This document shows, in pieces, positions 14,112-21,267 of a DNA stretch of 21,267 nt. Positions within the stretch are counted from its first letter, which is position 1. Every line of letters starts with the position of its first letter. Below the pieces are notes generated by a model, which was not told the origin of the DNA, did not search any database, and was given only the letters and a program-made list of their open reading frames with translations. The stretch is from contig DLBF01000176.1 of the NCBI GenBank assembly GCA_002494215.1, forward strand, positions 192 through 21,458, given 5' to 3'. A program made the position numbers and the translations under genes. The DNA is from Prevotellaceae bacterium UBA7028 (GTDB lineage Bacteria > Bacteroidota > Bacteroidia > Bacteroidales > Bacteroidaceae).

Positions 14112-17100
14112 TTAGAACTTCATATTAACATTCAAACCATAGCTACGGCGTGAAGGAAGCGAACCATACTCGAGTCCCATGCCTGTGCTGCTGTAGTTAG
14201 AGTCTGGATCGATATTAGGAATGTTCTTCCAAATCATGAAGGGGTTACGTGCCACGAATGAAACGTCAAGACTCTTCACAAACTTGTTGTTGCCTAACAA
14301 CTTGCTGGGGAAACTGTAGGTGAATGTGATTTCGCGACACTTAATGTAAGAATTGTCATAAACAAACATCGAAGCGGCATTGGTACGTACATTATCCCAA
14401 TAAGTCTGGGGGTCGATAGCGTAAGTATTCTTCTCACCTGTGCTGGCAACAATTCCATCTACAACATAACCACGACACTTGCCAGCTTCGCGCCACTGAT
14501 TCAGCGTCATACCAGCCTGAATGCGCTCTGCCTCAGAAGAGTACCATGCCTCGCGGCCTTCCAGTGTACGTAAGTCCTTACCTGTATAGCAGGCATCAGA
14601 CATAGTCATGGAGAAGACATCGGCACCGACCTTTACGTCGAAACCTGCTGAGAGGCGGAAGTTCTTATAGGTAAAGGTAGTGTAGAAACCGCCTGTCCAA
14701 TCCCATGATGCATTGCCAATTGTTTTGGTCGTTTCCTCGTACATTGGCATGCCGGCCTCGTTGACCAGGATTTGTCCCTGTTCGTTTCTCTGAAAATCGC
14801 GTCCTTTGATAGAACCGAAGTTCTCTCCAACCTCAGCACCTACGGAAACACCCATCCAGGGAGCTGTCTCGATCTCGAAATAGTTCATGCCTTCTGTCAG
14901 TTCCAGTACTTTGTTCCAGTTCTTTGAGAAATTGAAGCCAAGATCCCATGCAAAGTCCTTCACCTGTAAGGCACGGCCGTTAATGGCTAGCTCTATACCT
15001 TCGTTTCTGATTTTTCCAGCATTTACCAGTGACTCCTTGAATGAAGAAGCAGAGGAGTTGGCCAGACGGATAATCTGGTCACGAGAGGTCTGGTTATAAT
15101 ACGTCAGGTCGATGCTCAAACGGTTGTTAAAGAGTTTCAACTCTGTACCTAACTCAAACGAACGGGTACGGGTAGGCTTCAGTGTGGGATTGGGAACTAA
15201 GCTTCCATTGATGTAGGCAATATTATAGCCGGAGTAGGCAAACTTGGCATTCGTGTAGTACTGCTGCAAAAGGAAGGGGTCTGTATCAGAACCGACCTCA
15301 GCCCATGAAGCACGCAACTTACCGAAAGTCAGATATTTCTTTGCTTTGTTGGGAACCAGTTCTGAAAATACCCAGCTACCAGAAACAGAGGGATAAACAT
15401 AGATGTTATTGCCTGAGGGCAGGGTAGAGGACTTGTCGCCACGTACTGTTGCATCTATGTAATAGGTATGTTTGTAGCCCAGACTCGCACTGCCGTATAG
15501 AGAATTAATCTGCTTGTTGTACATATTCTCGTCTGCAGTCTGCTGGCTGTAGTTGCTGATAGACTTCAGGTCTCTGAACACCTCGTCCTTACCCAGTGCA
15601 ATGGATGTCTTGTTATCTACCTTATAGATACTTCCACCAGCAGTGGCATTCAGGTCAAAATCGCCCCATGAATTATTATACATAGCCAGAATCTCGGCAT
15701 TCAGGGTGCGGTTGTTGTATTGCTGGGTGGTCATCTTACCTTTCTGCTCCTGTGGAGATGAGTAGGCGATGTATTCCATAAAGTTCATATTATTAATGTC
15801 TGTACCGATGGTTCCCTGTATCTTCAAGTGCTTGTTGACGTTGTAAATGGCCTTGGCAGCGAAACGGTAAACATTCTTGCTGGACTCATTAGAATTCTTA
15901 TATAAATCCCAATAGGGGTTTACATTGTAGATTTGCATTCCGTTCCAGTCTGCATAGGTGCCGTCTTCGTTCTGATAGTGCTTGAGCCATGCCTGATCGA
16001 AGGTGGTAGCCAGTGTCATCATGTTCTTTCCAACATTGGTGGTAGCACTTGCCAGAGCGGGACGGTTGTTAACACCCTCGCGTGTATAATTAGCGGTAAA
16101 GTCCAAATCCAACTTGCCCAATGAGGTGTTGACACGCAGGTTGAAGTTGTCACGGTTCATGTTGCTGTTGGGCAGGATGTCCTTGTTGCGCATATCTGTG
16201 AAAGAGAAACGCATGCCTGTCTTACCAGAACTAGCAGAGATAACGGCTGTATTCTGTGTTGTGAGACCGGTACGGAAGAATCCGCTGGCATTGTTGGGAA
16301 CAATGCTGTAGGGATGGTACTGACCATCGAACTCATAGTAATGAGAATAGTCATCAGCCTTGGGGCCCCAACTCATGTTGGTAGCATTACGGCCGGAAGT
16401 AATATATTTGCCATGGTCGCCCTGACCGTATATCTGCTGTATGTTGTCCCAGTTGGCAGCTTGTGTATCGAAGGTGAGCGAGCCGTTATACTCTACAGCG
16501 ATTTTCTCCTTTTCAGCCTTCTTGGTGGTGATAAGAATTACACCATGACTGGCGCGTGAACCATAGAGGGCAGAGGCTGCAGGGCCTTTCAGTACAGTCA
16601 TGTTCTCGATATCGTCGGGGTTGATAGCGGAGATACCGTCACCAAGGTCGTAACCACCCTCAGCTGTTGCCCCACCGCCGAAATTGGTGTTGTCCAAGGG
16701 TACACCATCAATGACATAGAGAGGTTGGTTGTTACCTGTCATCTCTGTTGTACCACGCAACTGTACGTGAGTAGAACCAGAAGGACCGCCAGCAGTATTC
16801 TGAACTACAAGACCGGCAACTTTTCCTGCCAGTGAGTTTATGACATTGGTTTCCTTAGCCTTGGTCAGTTCTTCGCCCTTAATTTCTGAAACACCGTATC
16901 CCAGTGCCTTACGTTCACGCTTGATACCAAGGGCAGTAACAACAACCTCGCTAAGATCGGTTCCGTCCTCTTTCAATGTGATTTTCATTCCAGGTTGTGC
17001 CTTGACGGTCTTGGGAGAATAACCCACGTAACTAATCTGGAGAACGTCTCCTGGTTTACATTTAAGACTGAACTTGCCGTCAGCATCAGTAATGGTACCA

Positions 17101-17300
17101 GTATTTGTACCCTGTAGTTTTATTGTTGCTCCAATCAATGGACCAAGGTCATCTTCTACCGTACCGGTAATGACTTGGTCGTCTTCAGGGGCTGCCGTAG
17201 TCATGGCGGCACTACTGGTTGCAGTAGCTGCGATGACCGGTGTTGGCATCCACATCACGCCTGCGCTTAGCAGACAGAGAAGCATTCCTTTTTTCTTCAT
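14112..17300 (-). CDS. SusC family TonB-dependent outer-membrane transporter (locus B)
   Basis: A 1,062-residue transporter for oligosaccharides, working with the adjacent SusD. Signal peptide about 1-25 (MKKKGMLLCLLSAGVMWMPTP, cleavage near VIAA), followed by an Ala/Thr/Ser-rich spacer absent from the locus A protein; a carboxypeptidase-regulatory-like domain (about 42-112, ITGTVEDDLGPLIGATIKL ... TITDADGKFSL); TonB box-like LSEVVVTALG at 116-125; the plug (about 130-265, VAGLVVQNTAGGPSG, PLYVIDGVPLDN, TVLKGPAASALYGSRASHGVILITTK); then the barrel, ending SYGLNVNMKF with a terminal Phe. There is no STN domain. It has its own -7 element 72-79 nt upstream, so it can be transcribed apart from the GH genes. 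The pair lies in the GH3-GH5 locus, so import of beta-glucan oligosaccharides is the likely job. Confidence 0.97.
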   Translation of the reverse strand: MKKKGMLLCLLSAGVMWMPTPVIAATATSSAAMTTAAPEDDQVITGTVEDDLGPLIGATIKLQGTNTGTITDADGKFSLKCKPGDVLQISYVGYSPKTVKAQPGMKITLKEDGTDLSEVVVTALGIKRERKALGYGVSEIKGEELTKAKETNVINSLAGKVAGLVVQNTAGGPSGSTHVQLRGTTEMTGNNQPLYVIDGVPLDNTNFGGGATAEGGYDLGDGISAINPDDIENMTVLKGPAASALYGSRASHGVILITTKKAEKEKIAVEYNGSLTFDTQAANWDNIQQIYGQGDHGKYITSGRNATNMSWGPKADDYSHYYEFDGQYHPYSIVPNNASGFFRTGLTTQNTAVISASSGKTGMRFSFTDMRNKDILPNSNMNRDNFNLRVNTSLGKLDLDFTANYTREGVNNRPALASATTNVGKNMMTLATTFDQAWLKHYQNEDGTYADWNGMQIYNVNPYWDLYKNSNESSKNVYRFAAKAIYNVNKHLKIQGTIGTDINNMNFMEYIAYSSPQEQKGKMTTQQYNNRTLNAEILAMYNNSWGDFDLNATAGGSIYKVDNKTSIALGKDEVFRDLKSISNYSQQTADENMYNKQINSLYGSASLGYKHTYYIDATVRGDKSSTLPSGNNIYVYPSVSGSWVFSELVPNKAKKYLTFGKLRASWAEVGSDTDPFLLQQYYTNAKFAYSGYNIAYINGSLVPNPTLKPTRTRSFELGTELKLFNNRLSIDLTYYNQTSRDQIIRLANSSASSFKESLVNAGKIRNEGIELAINGRALQVKDFAWDLGFNFSKNWNKVLELTEGMNYFEIETAPWMGVSVGAEVGENFGSIKGRDFQRNEQGQILVNEAGMPMYEETTKTIGNASWDWTGGFYTTFTYKNFRLSAGFDVKVGADVFSMTMSDACYTGKDLRTLEGREAWYSSEAERIQAGMTLNQWREAGKCRGYVVDGIVASTGEKNTYAIDPQTYWDNVRTNAASMFVYDNSYIKCREITFTYSFPSKLLGNNKFVKSLDVSFVARNPFMIWKNIPNIDPDSNYSSTGMGLEYGSLPSRRSYGLNVNMKF

Positions 17301-17371
17301 GTCAGTTTTGTTTAAATTATATTATGTAGTTTTTTGGTTTTTGATATTCTTGGATTATCAGGTTTGTACTG

Positions 17372-17379
17372 CAAAGATA
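17372..17379 (-). promoter_or_regulatory. -7 element upstream of the locus B SusC
   Basis: TATCTTTG on the - strand, an exact TAnnTTTG match, 72 nt before the SusC start. A good TTTG at -33 is lacking, which is common at promoters that depend on an activator such as an HTCS regulator. The same octamer stands before GH3 (21093-21086). Confidence 0.6.
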
Positions 17380-17404
17380 AAATCAAAACGGATACATAAG
17401 GGTT

Positions 17405-17466
17405 TAAAAGCATTCAAAAAGGGTTTGATATCAGAAAATTGTCAGTTTTTAGTCCCTTTCTGATAG
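17405..17466 (-). repeat. Overlapping inverted repeats between GH5 and SusC
   Basis: TATCAGAAA (17429-17437) is inverted as TTTCTGATA (17457-17465); overlapping it, AAAGGG (17418-17423) is inverted as CCCTTT (17454-17459). The two hairpins exclude each other; the second would be followed on the - strand by TTTTTG. This lies just upstream of the SusC -7 element and after the GH5 stop, so it may be a weak GH5 terminator or an operator region. Confidence 0.4.
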
Positions 17467-17488
17467 ATTTTAGACTACTAAATATATT

Positions 17489-18652
17489 CTATAATATAAT
17501 GCCTTGTAATATCCAAGGTGTCTTTATCTTCAATCCGTGATCGCGGTCAATGATTCCGAACTTGTCTGTTCCGCTGCCAAAGTGATTGTTGTCCCATATA
17601 AAGGTGGAGATACCGCGTTTTTTGGCTTCGCTGACCAAAAAATGACAGTAGTAGGTCATATTCTCATGAATGGCATCGGTAAGGCCGCTCTTTTGTCGGT
17701 CGGTAACTCCCCATTCACCCATCACAAGACCTAATCCTTTGTTGCCCCATGTATCCACGAGTCGGTCAAAGAAATCTGTCATGGTCTTCTCGTTGCTGGG
17801 CGAAACTTCGCCTTTGTCTTTGAAGGGCTCGCCCCAGAAGTTGCATTTGCATTCACCAGCATAATCCCAAGGTGTATAATAGTGAAATTCCACACTCATA
17901 TAGTTGTTACCGTTATCTTCGACATCTGTTGGGATAATAAAGTCGTTGTCGTTGAGGCCGAACTCTGCATTGCAAGCATAGGTCTGCACAATAAGGTGAC
18001 GTTTGAGGTTATTCCCGCCGGTAGCACGTACTACATCAATAAAAGTCTGATTGTAGGAATTCTGTACAGCAAGGTTCTCAGCTTCTGGTTTTCCCCAGTT
18101 GTCGCGGATGTGAACCTCGTTGGTGCCAGCAAAGGCAACTCGGTAATCGTAGCTGGAAAATTCACTGGCGATGTTCAACCACAACAAGGCCAACTTCTGG
18201 TTGTTTTCTTCCTTATACTGATTGGTAAGGCGGCCTTCCAACCACTTGTCGTGGTGGGTGTTGATAATCACCTTCAGATCAGCATCCAGACACCAGTCTA
18301 CCACCTCTTTTACACGTGCCATCCATGCTTTGTCTATGCTCATGGCTTTAGGGTTGGTTATATGGCATTGCCAACGTACGGGTATGCGTATGGCATTGAA
18401 TCCGGCATCCTTTACCGCCTTGATAAGCTTCTTTGCAACTACGGGGTTGCCCCAGGCGGTCTCTGCTTTAATGCTGTTATCCGCCATGCCAATGGTCATT
18501 GACTCTCCGTCCTGACCCGGCGCAGAACATTCCAATTGGTTCCCAAGGTTCCATCCAATTACTTCCGCATTCCATTCCTTGGCTGTAGGCTGGGCGTTTG
18601 CTTCAAATAGTGCGAAGCAGAGCAGGAAGGTATAAATAGTTCTCGTTTTCAT
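17489..18652 (-). CDS. GH5 endo-beta-glucanase, subfamily 4-like, secreted
   Basis: A 387-residue single-domain glycoside hydrolase family 5 enzyme, (beta/alpha)8 barrel, retaining. Signal peptide MKTRTIYTFLLCFALFEANA with cleavage before Gln21 and no lipobox, so it is periplasmic or secreted rather than anchored. Motifs: GWNLGNQL (33-40); RIPVRWQCH (89-97); HHD (133-135); acid/base Glu179 in AGTNEVH; YNQTFIDVVRATGGNN (200-215); HYYTPWDYAGE (257-267); nucleophile Glu313 in VMGEWG; Trp353 in FIWDNN. WNLGN with VRATGGNN is typical of GH5_4 (endo-beta-1,4-glucanase, lichenase or xyloglucanase). The catalytic residues are complete and the length is normal for a lone catalytic domain. It lies between GH3 and SusC. 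GH5_7 mannanase is less likely. Lack of GH31/GH95-type debranching enzymes in the visible part favours mixed-linkage glucan or cello-oligosaccharide over xyloglucan, but the locus may extend beyond the window. Confidence 0.94.
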   Translation of the reverse strand: MKTRTIYTFLLCFALFEANAQPTAKEWNAEVIGWNLGNQLECSAPGQDGESMTIGMADNSIKAETAWGNPVVAKKLIKAVKDAGFNAIRIPVRWQCHITNPKAMSIDKAWMARVKEVVDWCLDADLKVIINTHHDKWLEGRLTNQYKEENNQKLALLWLNIASEFSSYDYRVAFAGTNEVHIRDNWGKPEAENLAVQNSYNQTFIDVVRATGGNNLKRHLIVQTYACNAEFGLNDNDFIIPTDVEDNGNNYMSVEFHYYTPWDYAGECKCNFWGEPFKDKGEVSPSNEKTMTDFFDRLVDTWGNKGLGLVMGEWGVTDRQKSGLTDAIHENMTYYCHFLVSEAKKRGISTFIWDNNHFGSGTDKFGIIDRDHGLKIKTPWILQGIIL

Positions 18653-18706
18653 TGTATTCTCTTTCGTTATTATGTTAGTCAGCCTCTTTGTTATTACGAT
18701 ATTTCA

Positions 18707-18720
18707 TTATAACGTTATAA
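18707..18720. promoter_or_regulatory. 14-bp perfect palindrome upstream of GH5
   Basis: TTATAACGTTATAA reads the same on both strands. It stands 55 nt before the GH5 start, just after the GH3 3' hairpin, in a spot suitable for an operator. Palindromes in A/T-rich DNA do arise by chance. Confidence 0.35.
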
Positions 18721-18726
18721 CATTTT

Positions 18727-18767
18727 TTAAGGGCCGTCAAGTTTCAATTGGTGCTTGACGCCCTTAA
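18727..18767 (-). other. Hairpin directly after the GH3 stop codon
   Basis: CTTGACGCCCTTAA (18754-18767) pairs with 18727-18741 (one bulged C) around a 12-nt loop. It begins 3 nt after the GH3 TAG. On the - strand it is followed by AAAAAATG rather than T, so it is not a typical terminator; an mRNA 3'-end stabiliser or processing site for the GH3/GH5 message is plausible. Confidence 0.55.
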
Positions 18768-18769
18768 TT

Positions 18770-21052
18770 CTAATCCTCTACGCAAATTACTTCGCAATGC
18801 TGGTTGCCAATCTGAAGTTTGAAAGCTCCTGGCTCCAGATGCCACTGTCCATCGGTTCCTACAAAAGCAAGGTCTTTGGCAGGCAGACGGAATGTTACGG
18901 TTTGTTGTTGGCCTGGCTTGAGTTCGATCTTTTGAAAAGCTCTCAGACGGCGGCTCTCGGGAACAATACTTGCTACCATGTCGCGGCTGAAAAGCAGAAT
19001 ACTTTCCTTTCCGATGCGGCTGCCGGTGTTCTTTACGTCAATGCTGACTGTAAGAATGTCATCATTACGGAAATTCGTTTTATCTACACGAAGGTTGCTG
19101 TAGTCAAAGGTGGTATAACTGAGGCCGTAACCGAAAGGCCATTGAACGTTAACCTGAGCATTATAGTCATATACGCCCTCCATGGTGCCAGTTTCCTCGC
19201 TTGCACGATAGTCGTAGGTGGTAAGAGAGGCAGAATGACGAGGGTAAGTGTAGGGCATACGGCCGGAGAAATTGTCGTCACCAGCCAACAGGCGAGCAAG
19301 GGCATCGCCACCTTCATTTCCAGGCAATAGGATATCTACTACAGCAGAAGCCAATGGTTCTATGTTGCTAATGAGACGAGGACGGCCACCATTGATGATA
19401 AGAATGATGGGTTTGCCAGTTGCAGCCAGTTCCTTTACCAGTTGACGCTGATTGACAGATAGGGCCAGATCATCGAGGTTACCAGGAGTCTCAGCATATG
19501 AGTTTTCACCTATACATGCTAGGATGATGTCTGCCTTCTGGGCTGCAGCTACAGCTTTTGCAATCTGTGGTTCATTTTCCTCCCAGTATTGTCCTTCGTT
19601 ATTATAGGTTACACCAGCCTCGTAGATAATGTTGTTCTTGCCGAAACGCTGCTGCATAGCCTCCAGGATGGTGTTCTTGTCAGAAGCGTATTTATCTGCG
19701 TCTTTTCCTTGCCAAGTGTAGCTCCATCCACCGTTCAGACATCTCATAGAATTGGCGTTGGGACCTGTTACAAGGATTTTCTTGCCTTGCTGCAATGGTA
19801 GTATGTTGTTCTGGTTCTTCAGCAACACCATTGTTTCTACGGCAGCCTCAAGAGCAACCTTTCTGTGAGCAGCTGAACCGAATTCAGGATAATCCTTTGG
19901 ATTGGTGTTGGGACGTTCAAAGAGTCCCATTCTCATCTTCATTCTAAGAACGCGACGTACTGCATCGTCGATACGTTCCATACTTACACGTCCCTCACGT
20001 ACCAATTCAATAAGAAGGTCGCAGTAAGACAAATCGTAAGGTTCCATAGCCATGTCAATACCGGCATTGATTGCCATACAGATGGCATCCTTCTTATTGG
20101 CTGCTACCATCTCTCTCTTCCAAAGGTTATCTATGTCGGCCCAGTCGGTAACAAGCATTCCGCCCCAACCAGTCTCTTCCTTGAGCCATTGGGTAAGGTA
20201 TTTAGCATTGATGTGCATGGGTATGCCATTTACAGAACCTGAGTTGACCATAACAGATGTTGCGCCAGCCTCGACACATGCCTTGAAGGGGGCAAAATGC
20301 TTTTCGCGCAACTCAAATTCAGGAACATAGCTAGGCGTACGGTCTTTACCCGTACGGGCAATACCGTACGCCATAAAGTGTTTAACAGAGGTACCAATAT
20401 GATAGCGGTCAAGATTCTTTTCTTTGCCTTGGAATCCTTCTATCATGGTCTTACCCATGATGGCATTAACCAGACAATCCTCGCCGAAGTTTTCCCATAC
20501 GCGAGGCCAACGAGGATCGCGTGACAGGTCAACAGTGGGTGAATATGTCCAGGGGCAATTAGAGGCGCGAGTCTCGTATGCCGTGATGGTGGCAGCCTTG
20601 CGTGCTAACTCGGGGTTGAAAGACGCACCTAGGTTGATGTTCTGTGGGAACAAGGTGCCACCCAAAGTGTAGGTGGTGCCGTGGTTCTGGTCAAGACCAT
20701 ATACGCAGGGGATTCCACATCCGCGTATTGAATATTCGTTGATGGTACTGATGGTCTTATACCAGAACTCTGGTGTTTGAGCCACAGGACCCGGTGAGTT
20801 CAGAATAGAGCCCACCTTATATTTTATAAGCGCACGTTCCAGCTTGTCGTTGTCTAATACGAAGTTTTCGCCTTCCCAGTGTCCAAAGACATCAATGGCC
20901 AGTTCTGTCATCTGACCAACTTTTTCCTCGATAGTCATCTTGCTGATGTGGGCATTGATGTCCTGCTCTGTGCGGAGCTTCACAAGCTGATGATCTGCAA
21001 AGACGGTGCACTGAACCGCCAAGAAACATGCTATCAAAATTAGTCTTCTCAT
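18770..21052 (-). CDS. GH3 beta-glucosidase
   Basis: A 760-residue retaining glycoside hydrolase family 3 enzyme that removes terminal glucose from beta-gluco-oligosaccharides. Signal peptide MRRLILIACFLAVQCTVFA, so periplasmic or surface located; VQCT is a poor lipobox. Domain order: (beta/alpha)8-like domain (about 30-375, KMTIEEKVGQMTE, VYGLDQNHG, SPTVDLSRDPRWPRVWENFGED, KHFMAYG) with nucleophile Asp303 in LVTDWADID; alpha/beta sandwich (about 400-605) with the likely acid/base Glu521 in GENSYAETPGN; C-terminal fibronectin III-like domain (about 650-750). The order and length fit broad GH3 beta-glucosidases or exo-glucanases. Beta-xylosidase activity cannot be excluded by eye. It is the first gene of locus B, 143 nt after the regulator's stop and its terminator, with a -7 element 34 nt upstream. 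Confidence 0.96.
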   Translation of the reverse strand: MRRLILIACFLAVQCTVFADHQLVKLRTEQDINAHISKMTIEEKVGQMTELAIDVFGHWEGENFVLDNDKLERALIKYKVGSILNSPGPVAQTPEFWYKTISTINEYSIRGCGIPCVYGLDQNHGTTYTLGGTLFPQNINLGASFNPELARKAATITAYETRASNCPWTYSPTVDLSRDPRWPRVWENFGEDCLVNAIMGKTMIEGFQGKEKNLDRYHIGTSVKHFMAYGIARTGKDRTPSYVPEFELREKHFAPFKACVEAGATSVMVNSGSVNGIPMHINAKYLTQWLKEETGWGGMLVTDWADIDNLWKREMVAANKKDAICMAINAGIDMAMEPYDLSYCDLLIELVREGRVSMERIDDAVRRVLRMKMRMGLFERPNTNPKDYPEFGSAAHRKVALEAAVETMVLLKNQNNILPLQQGKKILVTGPNANSMRCLNGGWSYTWQGKDADKYASDKNTILEAMQQRFGKNNIIYEAGVTYNNEGQYWEENEPQIAKAVAAAQKADIILACIGENSYAETPGNLDDLALSVNQRQLVKELAATGKPIILIINGGRPRLISNIEPLASAVVDILLPGNEGGDALARLLAGDDNFSGRMPYTYPRHSASLTTYDYRASEETGTMEGVYDYNAQVNVQWPFGYGLSYTTFDYSNLRVDKTNFRNDDILTVSIDVKNTGSRIGKESILLFSRDMVASIVPESRRLRAFQKIELKPGQQQTVTFRLPAKDLAFVGTDGQWHLEPGAFKLQIGNQHCEVICVED

Positions 21053-21085
21053 ATCGTTTTATGTTTTTTAGGTTGATTTCCACGG

Positions 21086-21093
21086 CAAAGATA
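21086..21093 (-). promoter_or_regulatory. -7 element of the GH3 promoter
   Basis: TATCTTTG on the - strand fits TAnnTTTG, followed by G/C-containing sequence and a leader of about 25-30 nt. There is no clear -33 TTTG (the nearest TTGACC lies too close), again consistent with activator-dependent transcription. Confidence 0.6.
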
Positions 21094-21120
21094 TTTGATA
21101 GGTCAATAAAATTAGGTTCG

Positions 21121-21173
21121 AAAAAAAACAAAAAAAGGTTTCAAAATTGAAATTTGATAGTTTTGAAACCTTT
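21121..21173 (-). terminator. Terminator of the upstream regulator gene
   Basis: On the - strand AAAGGTTTCAAAA (21173-21161) pairs perfectly with TTTTGAAACCTTT (21146-21134), followed by TTTTTTGTTTTTTTT. A 13-bp stem with a long T tract; it separates the regulator from GH3. Confidence 0.88.
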
Positions 21174-21195
21174 CTTGATAGCTATTATACTAGAT

Positions 21196-21267
21196 TTACT
21201 GATACTTGGATGGTGATACACCAAAATACTTCTTGAAAACGGTGCTGAAATACTTGGGATTGTCAAA
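21196..21267 (-). CDS. C-terminal tail of an AraC-type regulator, probably a hybrid two-component system (partial)
   Basis: The - strand is open from the window edge to a TAA at 21198-21196 and encodes 23 residues, FDNPKYFSTVFKKYFGVSPS followed by KYQ. The pattern (F.N..YFS..FKK.FG.SPS.Y) is the signature end of the AraC/XylS helix-turn-helix domain. The body of the gene lies outside the window. Position directly upstream of a SusCD-GH locus, facing the same way, is where Bacteroidota PULs carry hybrid two-component (HTCS) regulators, whose AraC domain is at the C terminus. A stand-alone AraC regulator is also possible; the visible part cannot decide. It ends 144 nt before the GH3 start and has its own terminator. 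Confidence 0.82.
   Translation of the reverse strand, partial: FDNPKYFSTVFKKYFGVSPSKYQ

Noticed and set aside
7149..17300. The two SusCD loci as a recent duplication of each other
   Set aside because: The SusC proteins differ in signal region, plug and barrel sequence, and the SusD proteins belong to different subgroups, so they are not recent copies.
17882..18502. 206-codon ORF on the + strand
   Set aside because: It lies wholly inside the GH5 gene on the other strand. GH5 has intact catalytic motifs, and this reading has no recognisable domain or start signal.
18727..18767. Rho-independent terminator after GH3
   Set aside because: The stem is good, but the - strand continues with A, not T, so it lacks the T tract. 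Kept only as a hairpin.

Overview
The window comes from a Bacteroidota genome, most likely the Prevotella group. The evidence is two SusC/SusD pairs, a DUF4923-type secreted protein, an interpain/SpeB-like C10 protease with a Bacteroidetes-style C-terminal tail, promoters of the TAnnTTTG type and almost no Shine-Dalgarno sequences. This placement is inferred from gene content, not from a marker-gene comparison.

Layout. Positions 1-1761 (+ strand) hold the 3' end of secA and a small acidic protein of unknown function, closed by a 16-bp perfect hairpin. Positions 1765-1896 are a non-coding stretch of repeated TTTAAAGTT-type words. From there everything is on the - strand: a DUF4923-like secreted protein (1905-2561); a free-standing structured RNA of about 190 nt with its own promoter and terminator (about 2679-2868); a short 22-bp-period repeat (3009-3089); and then two Sus-type loci.

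Locus A, in transcription order: SusC (10319-7149), SusD (7120-5633), a lipoprotein with a fibronectin-III-like domain (5610-4780), a hairpin, and a C10 cysteine protease (4689-3082). It contains no glycoside hydrolase, so it could be a protein- or peptide-acquisition locus like RagAB rather than a glycan locus.

Locus B, in transcription order: the tail of an AraC-type or hybrid two-component regulator (21267-21196) with a terminator; GH3 beta-glucosidase (21052-18770); GH5 endoglucanase, subfamily-4-like (18652-17489); SusC (17300-14112); SusD of the SusD-like_2 type (13988-12225); and a lipoprotein with PKD-like and IPT/TIG-like regions and a duplicated C-terminal module (12142-10766), ended by a terminator at about 10752-10716. 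This is a polysaccharide utilization locus. The two enzymes fit a beta-1,4- or mixed-linkage beta-glucan: GH5 cuts the chain outside or at the cell surface, the two lipoproteins and SusC bind and import oligosaccharides, and GH3 releases glucose.

Most notable observations: the structured small RNA; a SusCD pair coupled to a protease; the in-tandem duplicated module in the glycan-binding lipoprotein; two lipoprotein signal peptides encoded by DNA that looks like intergenic repeat sequence; and several intercistronic hairpins and palindromes that could set the relative expression of the Sus genes.
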